64,000 bases of DNA from the NCBI GenBank assembly GCA_946409515.1, contig CAMJWS010000001.1, positions 65,557 through 129,556 on the forward strand, given 5' to 3'. Source of the DNA: an uncultured Caryophanales bacterium (GTDB lineage: Bacteria; Bacillota_I; Bacilli_A; RFN20; CAG-826). Position numbers and translations under genes: made by a program. Below, piece after piece: positions 42,000 to 49,943 of the stretch. The notes under the pieces are model-generated. The model saw only the letters and a list, made by a program, of their open reading frames with translations, was not told where the DNA came from and ran no database searches. Position 1 is the stretch's first letter, and each line of letters opens with the position of its first letter.

Positions 42000-43439
42000 C
42001 TACGCAAGATTGCCTGCGCTTACATAGTCACGGAGTAAATCACGTGCAAATAAGAATGGGTCGGAATGTTCTTCCACGACCGTTAACTTATTAGGGGCAT
42101 AATCAGAGCAATAATTATCACAAACGATATAGTATGTTTCGTTTAAATTAATGGTTTCTTTGTTTTCTTTACCATAATCAGTATAGCTAATGAAATAATT
42201 TTCATTTTCTGTTTCGGTGAAACGCTCTTTTAGATCACTGCCCTTTAAAGAACACAATTGAATAGTGTTATCAAACGGGAAGAGATTAAAAATATCAGCA
42301 TAGCTGACTTCACCAGCGCCTAAATGATATGGAGAACGGCAAGATAAGTATCCACCACCCAAGAAGATGTTATATTTCTCTTTCCATTCTTCTAAACCAG
42401 CATCTAGATATAATTGGCTAACTAGTTGTCTTAAATCTTCAGAATAATAGCGTTTAGTTAAGTTAGCGATTGGTTCCCTAACGTTACCAATGACACTTTC
42501 ATATTTTTTAAATAAAGCTTCTGATCTCACTTCTGGCTCAACTTTCTTTGTGTAGTCATGAGTGAAAATGCTTTCAAAATCTATGACTTTGAATGTGTCA
42601 TTTTTTGTATCAACATCAATCTTAATGTAAGAGAAGCTATTGTTATAGCCCGCTCCTTGGAGGTGATAAACACCTTTATCATCTTTTCTAATGTAGTTTT
42701 TATGAGTATGACCTTCAAAAACGATATCGACATATTCTTTACTTAATTCGATATTATAAGCACTATCATCATCGTGAACGGAATAGATAACTATATCACA
42801 GCCTTGATCTTTTAATGATTTGGCCTCATATTTCACTAAAGAATCTAATTCTGTACCAGTTTTAAAATAGACATCTTTTACTTTAGATGCGGCGATTGAG
42901 GAATAACAATCCCCTATTGCCCCAATAATACCGACTTTCACACCATTCTTTTGTACGATAACAGAAGGCTGACAGTACGGCGCTCTTTCGTTTGTGGAGT
43001 GATTATAAACATTAATGCCAAGGAATGGGAAGTTAGCAATCTCTGCGTTTTCTTTAATGCGGTCTTCTCCCCAGTCAAATTCATGGTTACCTAAGGTCAT
43101 TGAGACAAAGCCTTGTTCACTCATCCAATCAGTAACGATAAAACCTTTGGTTAAGTTGCTTTCAGCGGAACCTTGCCACATATCGCCTTGCGATAAGATG
43201 ATGGTATTTAGTTTATTATTAGTAACTTGATTAATAACGGAAGCGGTTTTAGAAATGCCTAAACCAGTTTCACTATCTAAAGTATTGCCGTGGAAATCAT
43301 TAAAACCCACGATTTGAAGCGTAACAATTCGTGGATGACCTTCATATGATTCAGAATTTGCTTGAGCGTTATTCGTGCATCCCGCTAAAGAGAATAAAAC
43401 AAATAAAGTGGTAAAGATGGTTGCTAAAGTTTTCTTCAT
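42000..43439 (-). CDS. Surface lipoprotein, 5'-nucleotidase / metallophosphatase family
   Basis: 479 residues. Lipobox SLAGC, then a two-domain UshA-like protein: metallophosphatase motifs VGFNDFHGN, SQGDMWQGS, TLGNHEFDWG, VFEGHTH, and a C-terminal nucleotide-binding domain (FLGGGYLSCRSPYHLGAGEVSYADIFNLFPFDN). It removes phosphate from external nucleotides for salvage. It has all metal ligands but is a little short. TTGTAA-16-TACAAT leaves about 10 bases to the ATG, with no ribosome site. Confidence 0.9.
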   Translation of the reverse strand: MKKTLATIFTTLFVLFSLAGCTNNAQANSESYEGHPRIVTLQIVGFNDFHGNTLDSETGLGISKTASVINQVTNNKLNTIILSQGDMWQGSAESNLTKGFIVTDWMSEQGFVSMTLGNHEFDWGEDRIKENAEIANFPFLGINVYNHSTNERAPYCQPSVIVQKNGVKVGIIGAIGDCYSSIAASKVKDVYFKTGTELDSLVKYEAKSLKDQGCDIVIYSVHDDDSAYNIELSKEYVDIVFEGHTHKNYIRKDDKGVYHLQGAGYNNSFSYIKIDVDTKNDTFKVIDFESIFTHDYTKKVEPEVRSEALFKKYESVIGNVREPIANLTKRYYSEDLRQLVSQLYLDAGLEEWKEKYNIFLGGGYLSCRSPYHLGAGEVSYADIFNLFPFDNTIQLCSLKGSDLKERFTETENENYFISYTDYGKENKETINLNETYYIVCDNYCSDYAPNKLTVVEEHSDPFLFARDLLRDYVSAGNLA

Positions 43440-43496
43440 ATATGTGGTAATTGTAATACAATTTTTATTTTTTACAAATAAATAAGAAATTTAAGC

Positions 43497-43520
43497 AAAA
43501 GAAAACGCTCGTCTGAGCGT
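43497..43520 (-). terminator. Terminator of the PadR-DUF1700-DUF4097 operon
   Basis: Stem ACGCTC/GAGCGT with GTCT loop, then TTTTCTTTT on minus. Confidence 0.85.
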
Positions 43521-43529
43521 CTTCATTTA

Positions 43530-44651
43530 TTACCAAGTGAGATCAGCATCACCGGTATCGGTTTTAATATCACAGACACCACCACTTGTTTCTTTTGGGA
43601 ATTTAGCATGTCCTGTATCAGAATCGAAATAAACGATTTTTGGTGATAAGAAGTTACCTTTAACATCGCCAGTATCTGTTTCAATTTTTAAGCTAGCGGC
43701 ATCACTATCTTTGAAGATGACATCACCTGTTGTGGTTCTGATATCCATTCTATTGTTAGCAATGACGTTTGTGAGTTTTGCTGCACCTGTGCTTGCTTTA
43801 ACTGTTAAGTCTTCACATTGCACATCTTCAAGAGTGGCACCACCCATAGAATGTTTTACTGTGAGGTTTTGGCACTTGATTGTTTTTGCGTTTGTTGAAC
43901 CTGTTGAACCTTCAATATATGCATCACCTGTGGCTTCAATATTTGTACCTCTGAAGCTACCTGTGCTTGTTTTAGCATTGAAGTTAGCGCATTTTAAGTT
44001 TTCAACGTTGACTGAGCCAGTTGAGGCTTCGACCCTAGCGTCGCCAACAACTTCAGTATCTTTAACTGTCAGACTACCAGTAGAAACTTTAACTTTTAAG
44101 TTAGCCGCAGTAGCGTTTTGAATAGCTACACTACCTGTAGAGGCTTTAGCCTCAATATCACCAGTAACTTGGTTATTAAGCTTAATACTACCTGTACTAG
44201 CAACAGCTTTAACACTAGTGAATGTAAAGTCACTAGAAATATCTAAACTACCAGTGGATGAATCATAGTTGAAAGATTCACAAGCAGTTTCTGGTAAGTA
44301 AACTGTAACTTTCATTGGTCTAAAATTAAAGTTGAAGAACCATCTTTCAAACCATCTACGATTATCAATTGTTTTGATCTTTAATAAGCCATCTTCAACA
44401 GTGACTTCGTGATAAACTTTTTCTTTTTCTTCACAAACGACTAAGCCTTTGCCATCGTTTGCTTTGACTAATTCAACGTCTGCAGTAGCGGTACGGATAT
44501 CGAAGTTCTTAACTTCTTCATTGATATCATGTCTATTGGTGACATAAGTATCACTCTTTCTACCTTTGACAACGTTATATCCCACGATTACCGCACCTGC
44601 GCCTAAGGCAATACTGCCCACGACGATTAATGCAACAAATATACCTTTCAT
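43530..44651 (-). CDS. DUF4097-type beta-repeat protein with N-terminal membrane anchor
   Basis: 373 residues. An N-terminal membrane helix (about 4-26) precedes a DUF4097 beta-solenoid in which STGS or a close variant recurs roughly every 18-20 residues (ASTGSIKL, ASTGSVAI, VSTGSLTV, ASTGSVNV, TSTGSFRG, GSTGSTNA), ending DTGDADLTW. The fold is probably displayed outside the cell; function unknown. The AGGAGATAAAGG region is the ribosome site. Always linked to DUF1700 and PadR genes in Firmicutes operons of this kind. Confidence 0.88.
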   Translation of the reverse strand: MKGIFVALIVVGSIALGAGAVIVGYNVVKGRKSDTYVTNRHDINEEVKNFDIRTATADVELVKANDGKGLVVCEEKEKVYHEVTVEDGLLKIKTIDNRRWFERWFFNFNFRPMKVTVYLPETACESFNYDSSTGSLDISSDFTFTSVKAVASTGSIKLNNQVTGDIEAKASTGSVAIQNATAANLKVKVSTGSLTVKDTEVVGDARVEASTGSVNVENLKCANFNAKTSTGSFRGTNIEATGDAYIEGSTGSTNAKTIKCQNLTVKHSMGGATLEDVQCEDLTVKASTGAAKLTNVIANNRMDIRTTTGDVIFKDSDAASLKIETDTGDVKGNFLSPKIVYFDSDTGHAKFPKETSGGVCDIKTDTGDADLTW

Positions 44652-44657
44652 AATCCT

Positions 44658-45242
44658 TTATCTCCTTTTCTTTCTGATAAAGGCACTCTTAATGCCAATT
44701 ATCATAAATCTAGTTAAACGGAACATACCTTTGGTAACTCCATAACAGGCAAATGCCATGAGGATAGTACCACCAAAGCCTAATAAAGCTCCTCCTAAGT
44801 AATATGTATCTGCTAGACCTGAGCCGATGTATCCTAATATGCCCCAAATCATAGTGGCAATCATGCTCACTTCAATCGAGTAGACGGCAATTGCACCACT
44901 CCACATCACAACGATTGCGGCAAATGTTAATGCAATAAGGGTAATCACAAGTGGAAGCCAGAATGGGAAACTTAAGATTACTAGTAATACTTCCCAACCT
45001 CTGAGTCTTCTCTTTGGTTTCATCTTGTGTTTGACTAAACTCACAAGTGGCGTATCTTTAGCGATTTCTCTCACTACTTCATCCACTGTACCGATTTCAC
45101 TAATCGCTTCTTCTTCGCTTTTACCTTCGTCGATGCGATCGTTTATCATTTCCTCATAGAAGCTTATGCGGTTTTCAATTTCCTCATCGGGAAGACCGAC
45201 TAATTTACTTCTAAGTTCATCTAAGAATTGTTTTTTGTTCAT
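44658..45242 (-). CDS. DUF1700 (HAAS-type) membrane protein
   Basis: 194 residues from the ATG at 45242, which overlaps the padR stop (ATGA) and follows GGGAGGAAAG; a longer frame to 45296 would read through padR. The N-terminus is the HAAS helical signalling domain (FLDELRSKLVGLPDEEIENRISFYEEMINDRIDEG), followed by about four membrane helices and a basic tail. It likely relays a membrane signal together with PadR and the DUF4097 protein. Confidence 0.9.
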   Translation of the reverse strand: MNKKQFLDELRSKLVGLPDEEIENRISFYEEMINDRIDEGKSEEEAISEIGTVDEVVREIAKDTPLVSLVKHKMKPKRRLRGWEVLLVILSFPFWLPLVITLIALTFAAIVVMWSGAIAVYSIEVSMIATMIWGILGYIGSGLADTYYLGGALLGFGGTILMAFACYGVTKGMFRLTRFMIIGIKSAFIRKKRR

Positions 45243-45556
45243 AAATATCTTTCCTCCCTTTCTATGAAGGCGTAAATCTCCATAATTTCTTTCCATTCGT
45301 TTTTGAAGTCTTCAATTCTTCTTAAGCCATTCGGTGTGATGTGATAATACTTACGAAGCCGGCCTTCGTATTCCGCGGAGCGCACCACTAACATGTTGGC
45401 TTCTTCCAAACGCTTCAAAATGGTATAGAGTGTGGATTCAGATAATTCAAGAATAGGTTTTAGGTCTTTAATGATCTTGTAGCCATAGGAATCTTCGTTC
45501 TTAATAGCCGCTAAGACGCAGACATCTAGTACACCTCTTTTTAATTGAGCATCCAT
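45239..45556 (-). CDS. PadR-family transcriptional regulator
   Basis: 105 residues, the short (class 2) PadR form: LDVCVLAAIKNEDSYGYKIIKDLKPILELSESTLYTILKRLEEANML is the winged helix, YEGRLRKYYHITPNGL the wing, and one C-terminal helix serves for dimerisation. It probably represses its own operon through repeats in the promoter. Confidence 0.95.
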   Translation of the reverse strand: MDAQLKRGVLDVCVLAAIKNEDSYGYKIIKDLKPILELSESTLYTILKRLEEANMLVVRSAEYEGRLRKYYHITPNGLRRIEDFKNEWKEIMEIYAFIEREERYL

Positions 45557-45569
45557 AGAATACCTCTTT

Positions 45570-45608
45570 TCACGGTATACATCATATCACGAGGTATATA
45601 GGTGTCAA
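45570..45608 (-). promoter_or_regulatory. PadR operon promoter with repeated operator
   Basis: On minus TTGACA (45603-45608), 16-bp spacer, TATGAT (45581-45586). TCACGAGGTATA (45587-45598) in the spacer and TCACGGTATA (45570-45579) past the -10 (plus-strand reading) form direct repeats, a fit for PadR autoregulation. Confidence 0.7.
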
Positions 45609-45635
45609 TACCTTTTTGAAAAAATTTTTTGTATG

Positions 45636-45667
45636 AAAAAAGCGCTACCCATAATCCTGGGAGCGCC
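45636..45667 (-). terminator. Terminator of the flavodoxin gene
   Basis: Stem GGCGCT.CCCA/TGGG.AGCGC then T6 on minus. Confidence 0.85.
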
Positions 45668-45686
45668 ATCTTCGTGTACGCGTATC

Positions 45687-46247
45687 CTATAGAATACTTT
45701 TAAGCCAATTCTTGATCACTTTTTTGACATGATCTTTATCCGCTTGTGTATCACTACCATTGATAGAAATACCTTTTAAGACTTTGTTATTTGGATACAT
45801 TTCAATTAAATGATCGTCAATTCCTTTTAGACCAGAGCCAGCGTGAGTGGCAAAAGGAATGAGAGTCTTATCAGTTAAATCGTGTTTGTCTAAGAATGTG
45901 TAGTTGATCATTGGCCAATAGAAGAACCAAGCTGGTCCGCCGATAAATATACGTTTGTATTTGGCGAAATCTGGCACATCTTCTTGATACATAGGACGAG
46001 CGTTAGTTTCGAGATCGTTTTTAGCAATCTCAAGAAGTGGGCGATAATCATCTGGATAATGTTCGTCAGTAGAAACAAGTTTGAATAAATCCGCGTGAAG
46101 TTCATCTCTAATGATTCCCGCGAGAATAGCAGTATTACCTTTAGTTAACATGCCATTAGCTTGGAACCCTTTAGCGGAGAAATAGACCACTAATGTGTCA
46201 GTGTTTTCTTTCGCGGCTTTGAAGTACTTGCTCTTTTTTGCTTTCAT
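45687..46247 (-). CDS. Flavodoxin
   Basis: 186 residues. The FMN phosphate loop is LVVYFSAKGFQANG (the usual S/T-x-T-G-x-T is replaced by SAKGFQ), IGGPAWFFYWP stands for the aromatic FMN-stacking loop, and THAGSG follows. This matches flavodoxins of the YwqN/NAD(P)H-reductase-like group in Firmicutes rather than short-chain electron carriers. The atypical phosphate loop is notable. AAAGGAGAGG ribosome site. Confidence 0.85.
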   Translation of the reverse strand: MKAKKSKYFKAAKENTDTLVVYFSAKGFQANGMLTKGNTAILAGIIRDELHADLFKLVSTDEHYPDDYRPLLEIAKNDLETNARPMYQEDVPDFAKYKRIFIGGPAWFFYWPMINYTFLDKHDLTDKTLIPFATHAGSGLKGIDDHLIEMYPNNKVLKGISINGSDTQADKDHVKKVIKNWLKSIL

Positions 46248-46388
46248 TTATCTTCCTCTCCTTTCTCTCTTTTCTTTTCGGTCCAAAAGAAAGCAATATC
46301 TTACATTATTCTTTTACTTTAGTAAAGAGGAGATTTTAGATATTTTTAACCACTTATATTTTAGTGAGAATTCATCAAAATAAATTTA

Positions 46389-46416
46389 ATAAAAAGTCCC
46401 GAAATTAATCAGGACT
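46389..46416 (-). terminator. Terminator of tRNA-Arg(CCG)
   Basis: Stem AGTCC/GGACT then T5 on minus, 14 bases past the tRNA. Confidence 0.7.
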
Positions 46417-46429
46417 ATATTTTTCTATT

Positions 46430-46507
46430 TGGTGCGCTTGACGCGATTTAAACGCGTGACCTCAACCTTCGGAGGGTTGCACTCTAATTCAACTGAGCTA
46501 CAAGCGC
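46430..46507 (-). tRNA. tRNA-Arg (anticodon CCG) with unusual D- and T-loop
   Basis: 78 bases, acceptor GCGCTTG/CAAGCGC, anticodon loop CTCCGAA in a CAACC/GGTTG stem, encoded CCA. The T-loop is TTTAAAT, so position 56 is U rather than C; the D-loop AGTTGAATTA has G18-A19 rather than G18-G19. TATAAT is at 46515-46520. Confidence 0.9.
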
Positions 46508-46551
46508 AGTAATAATTATACACAATCAAAAATTTTTAATAAAATTATAAA

Positions 46552-47637
46552 TTAGTCTAAAAGGTTATTGTCAAGAATGACGTTAGCGTAGGCCATGCCT
46601 AAACGGACACAGTCATATGTCTTGTAGTGATATTGATCCACACCACCTTCAACATCACCACGATCAGGATTGATGTTTAACTGCATCTTTTCTTGACCAT
46701 CTTCGTGCATGTATGATGTGTTAATAACATAGTTATTTTCTTTTTCTTGGGCTAATAAATCTTTTTGTTTATTAACGGTTAAGTCTGTGTTCGCACCATA
46801 TGGACTTCTTGGACCATCGTAGATGTAGCCATCAACAAAGGCGATATTTTGACCATCACCATCAACGGCATAATTGGAATATTCATTTCTGAATCTTTCC
46901 ACTAGGCTACCTAAATCATCTTTATAGGTGTTACTTCCAGAATCAGATTCACCTTGATGCCATAAGAAACCTTTGATAACTGGTATTTTGCCAAGTTCTT
47001 CTTCGATGTATTTAAGATTGTTGTTAACAAATGGCGCGAAATAAGTTTCATAAAGATTATTATCTTTATTGTAACCATTGAATGTAGAATCATGTGCCCA
47101 GTTTGGTGCACTATTTCTAAAACCAGAGCCAGAGAAAGCACATTTAATGAAATAGATCGGTTTATCTTCTGAAGCATGGGCTTTTAAAACCATAGACATA
47201 CCGATTTCAGGACCCATAAACCTTTCTTGGCTGCCCATTGCCACATTAGTTGGCATAAATTTGCCCGCTAATTTGTCTGTTGCGTTTGAGGCATGAGCGG
47301 CATTTGGTCCACTTGGTGGATAGAAACCATAGTAACTTGTTAAGACTTCTGGAATACCAGGAGCGTTTTTGGTAACGTTGCCATCTGCGTCTTCAAAAGG
47401 TGTGATGTCTAAGTCTAAGCTATAATCTTGGTTTAATTTTTCAAAGGCGTTTCTTAACCATTGATCACCTTTATCACTAACATAAGTTGTTGAGCCTTCC
47501 ATGTTGGATTGGCCAGAAAGAACAAAGACATCGACATGATTGTCTGGTTCTGGCTTTGGTCCACCATTATTACAGGCCACTAAAGAAGTCGCCACTAAGG
47601 CGCTTAAAAATAAAAGTCTCTTTTGTAATTTCATCAT
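46552..47637 (-). CDS. Lipoprotein with SASA-type SGNH esterase domain
   Basis: 361 residues. Lipobox SLVAC, short spacer, then the sialate O-acetylesterase-like domain: GQSNMEG carries the catalytic Ser, and WHQGESD supplies the conserved Gly-Glu-Ser region; the His would be in QYHYKTYD. Such enzymes deacetylate sugars on glycans. Sited outside the cell by the lipid anchor. GGAGAC ribosome site; start is one of two adjacent Met codons. Confidence 0.88.
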   Translation of the reverse strand: MMKLQKRLLFLSALVATSLVACNNGGPKPEPDNHVDVFVLSGQSNMEGSTTYVSDKGDQWLRNAFEKLNQDYSLDLDITPFEDADGNVTKNAPGIPEVLTSYYGFYPPSGPNAAHASNATDKLAGKFMPTNVAMGSQERFMGPEIGMSMVLKAHASEDKPIYFIKCAFSGSGFRNSAPNWAHDSTFNGYNKDNNLYETYFAPFVNNNLKYIEEELGKIPVIKGFLWHQGESDSGSNTYKDDLGSLVERFRNEYSNYAVDGDGQNIAFVDGYIYDGPRSPYGANTDLTVNKQKDLLAQEKENNYVINTSYMHEDGQEKMQLNINPDRGDVEGGVDQYHYKTYDCVRLGMAYANVILDNNLLD

Positions 47638-47792
47638 TACGTCTCCTCTATATTTATTTGAGCAAAAATATTATACCCCACTCTTTTATGAATAAATACA
47701 TTGATTTTTTAACAATTTTACATTTTTTATTGCTTTATTTTTATATTAAAGATATATTGTTGATAGAGAGATTATCGTTTTGAGAGTTAATC

Positions 47793-47804
47793 TATCATAG
47801 TGTT
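47793..47804 (+). promoter_or_regulatory. -10 box of a leaderless tetR gene
   Basis: TATCAT at 47793-47798 is followed by 6 bases and the ATG. GATAGA/TCTATC inverted elements around 47762-47797 may be the operator. The rest of the 47638-47804 gap holds nothing else evident. Confidence 0.5.
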
Positions 47805-48422
47805 ATGAGTTTAAAAGATGTAAAAATGAATTTTTTAGTCGACATCGCAACAGATTTATTCATCTGTCGTTCTATTCAAGATGTCACCATCAAGGATATC
47901 GCGGTGTCCGCTCAGGTGGGTGAAGCCACCATTTACCGTTATTTTGGTAAGAAGCAGGCCATCGTTGTATATGCGGCAATGAAACTGCAAAAAGAAGTCA
48001 ACACGTTGTACTTCAAACTAAGTGAAGGCAGAACAGGCTTTGAAAAACTAAAGATTTTCTACCTCAGTTACCTTCAAATCTTCATTCATCATCCAGAATT
48101 CTTCAAGTTTATTAATGAGTTTGATTCATTCATTAGTAGCGAAGAATCTGCAAATACTGATGTTATCGATCCATATGAATCGGTTGTTGGTCAGTATGAG
48201 AAAGTTTATATGAAAGCCTATGAAGAAGGTATTAAAGATGGGTCCGTTAAGGAGCAAAGAGACATATCGATGTTCTACTTTGCCACCACTCATGCCTTAC
48301 TAGAGCTTTGTAAGAAACTTTCATTCAAAGCCGCTGTTCTCAATCAAGACAAAGTCATTGAGAAACAAGCGCAAGTTGAATGTATGATCGATATCGTTCT
48401 TTCCACACTCAACAATAATTAA
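47805..48422 (+). CDS. TetR-family regulator of the alpha-galactoside operon
   Basis: 205 residues. The N-terminal HTH is VTIKDIAVSAQVGEATIYRYFGKKQAIV (about 27-54); the C-terminal ligand domain is all helical and binds an unknown effector, perhaps a galactoside. It is the first gene of a four-gene transcript with an MFS transporter, an alpha-galactosidase and a glycosyltransferase-like protein. TetR regulators usually repress adjacent transport genes. Confidence 0.9.
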   Translation: MSLKDVKMNFLVDIATDLFICRSIQDVTIKDIAVSAQVGEATIYRYFGKKQAIVVYAAMKLQKEVNTLYFKLSEGRTGFEKLKIFYLSYLQIFIHHPEFFKFINEFDSFISSEESANTDVIDPYESVVGQYEKVYMKAYEEGIKDGSVKEQRDISMFYFATTHALLELCKKLSFKAAVLNQDKVIEKQAQVECMIDIVLSTLNNN

Positions 48423-48456
48423 TCGGGGACATAATTTTAAAAAGGGAGACAAAATT

Positions 48457-49929
48457 ATGAAAAGATTATCTAAAAAGCAAATGATTATTTTTGCTATCGG
48501 CCAATTAGGTTGGTCTTTGCTTTCTGGAATCATTAGTGCTTGGTTAGTAACATTCTATTTACCAACAAAAGGTGATATTGACGCTGGTGCGACTCAATAC
48601 ATCATTCCTGGTTTAGCCATCGGTGGATTTATGACAGTCTTAGGTTTAATCACTGCGTTAAGCCGTGTTTTTGATGCTGTCACTGACCCACTTATTGCTT
48701 CTTTATCTGATAGAAGTAAGAATCCAAGAGGTAGAAGAATTCCATTTATGCAAATTGCAGCGATTCCTCTATCAATTGTTACTGTCTTATTATTCTGTGC
48801 ACCAGTGGCTCAAGAAAGCCCATGGAACATTGTCTGGATTAGTATTGCCATTGTCTTATTCTATTTGTTTATGACAATGTACTGCACACCATATAATGCA
48901 CTTATTTCAGAATTTGGTAAAACTCAAGAAGATAGAATGTTTATTTCCACTTCTATCTCATTAACATTCTTTGCCGGTACTTTACTTGCTTATACGCCAT
49001 TCGTCTTTGCAGGTTTAATTAGAGGCGCAGTTGGCTTTGCGTGGAGTTATAGAATTTGCTTCATCGTTTTAGCAGTTGTTGCCTGCGTTTGTATGATGCT
49101 ACCAACATTCTTATTAAAAGAAAAAGAATTCGTTGATACCAAACCAAGCGAAGAAAATGTTATTAGATCACTCGTATCTACATTCAAAAATAAAGATTTC
49201 AGAACATTCTCAATTTCTGACATCATGTACTGGGTTGGCTTAACCATGTTCCAAACTGGTTTACCATTCTTCGTTAAAGTCTCTTGTGGCTTTGATGAAG
49301 GTTTAGTCATGGTCGCGATGGGCGGTATGACTGTATTAAGCGCCCTCTTCTATCCATTCGTAACTAAGATGGTTAAGAAGTTCGGTAAAAAGAAACTTGT
49401 TATGGCGGGTTTCTTAGGCTTAGCAATTTGCTACGCTATTACAGCGGTTGCTTCTATTCCTGGTTTCTTACCAGAAGAAGGTCAAGCTAATGGCTTAAGC
49501 TGGTTATTCATGATTATCATCATGGTCTTATCCGCTTTGCCAATGGCCTTATTAGGCATCATTCCTCAATCTATCGTTGCCGACGTTGCGGAAGCTGAAG
49601 CTGTCACTACTGGTCAAAATAGAGAAGGTATGTTCTTCGCCGCTCGTACATTTGCGATGAAGTTCGGTCAATCCTTAGCGATGATTCTCTTCACAAGTTT
49701 AGCGATTGTCGGTGTTAAGGATATTGATACCACAAGCAACGATATCACCGCTTCTAAAGGTGGCTTACTTATCGTTGCTATTGTCGCCGCTGCCTTCTGT
49801 GTCTTAGGCGCTGTTATCTTATTCTTCTATAGAGAAAAGAAGATTATGAAGACCATTGCTAAAGAGGGCGATGAAGCTTTCTTAAAAGCAATTGAAAACG
49901 AGAAAGATGTCGGTGAAAAAGCCGAATAA
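48457..49929 (+). CDS. GPH-family sugar:cation symporter (MelB-like)
   Basis: 490 residues, 12 membrane helices. It opens with the family type AIGQLGWSLLSGIISAWLVTFYLP, and has the signature DAVTDPLIASLSDRSKNPRGRR and YCTPYNALISE of glycoside-pentoside-hexuronide symporters. It imports glycosides with Na+ or H+. Its place between TetR and a GH36 alpha-galactosidase suggests melibiose- or raffinose-like substrates. AAAGGGAGAC ribosome site. Confidence 0.93.
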   Translation: MKRLSKKQMIIFAIGQLGWSLLSGIISAWLVTFYLPTKGDIDAGATQYIIPGLAIGGFMTVLGLITALSRVFDAVTDPLIASLSDRSKNPRGRRIPFMQIAAIPLSIVTVLLFCAPVAQESPWNIVWISIAIVLFYLFMTMYCTPYNALISEFGKTQEDRMFISTSISLTFFAGTLLAYTPFVFAGLIRGAVGFAWSYRICFIVLAVVACVCMMLPTFLLKEKEFVDTKPSEENVIRSLVSTFKNKDFRTFSISDIMYWVGLTMFQTGLPFFVKVSCGFDEGLVMVAMGGMTVLSALFYPFVTKMVKKFGKKKLVMAGFLGLAICYAITAVASIPGFLPEEGQANGLSWLFMIIIMVLSALPMALLGIIPQSIVADVAEAEAVTTGQNREGMFFAARTFAMKFGQSLAMILFTSLAIVGVKDIDTTSNDITASKGGLLIVAIVAAAFCVLGAVILFFYREKKIMKTIAKEGDEAFLKAIENEKDVGEKAE

Positions 49930-49943
49930 TTATAGGTAATAAT

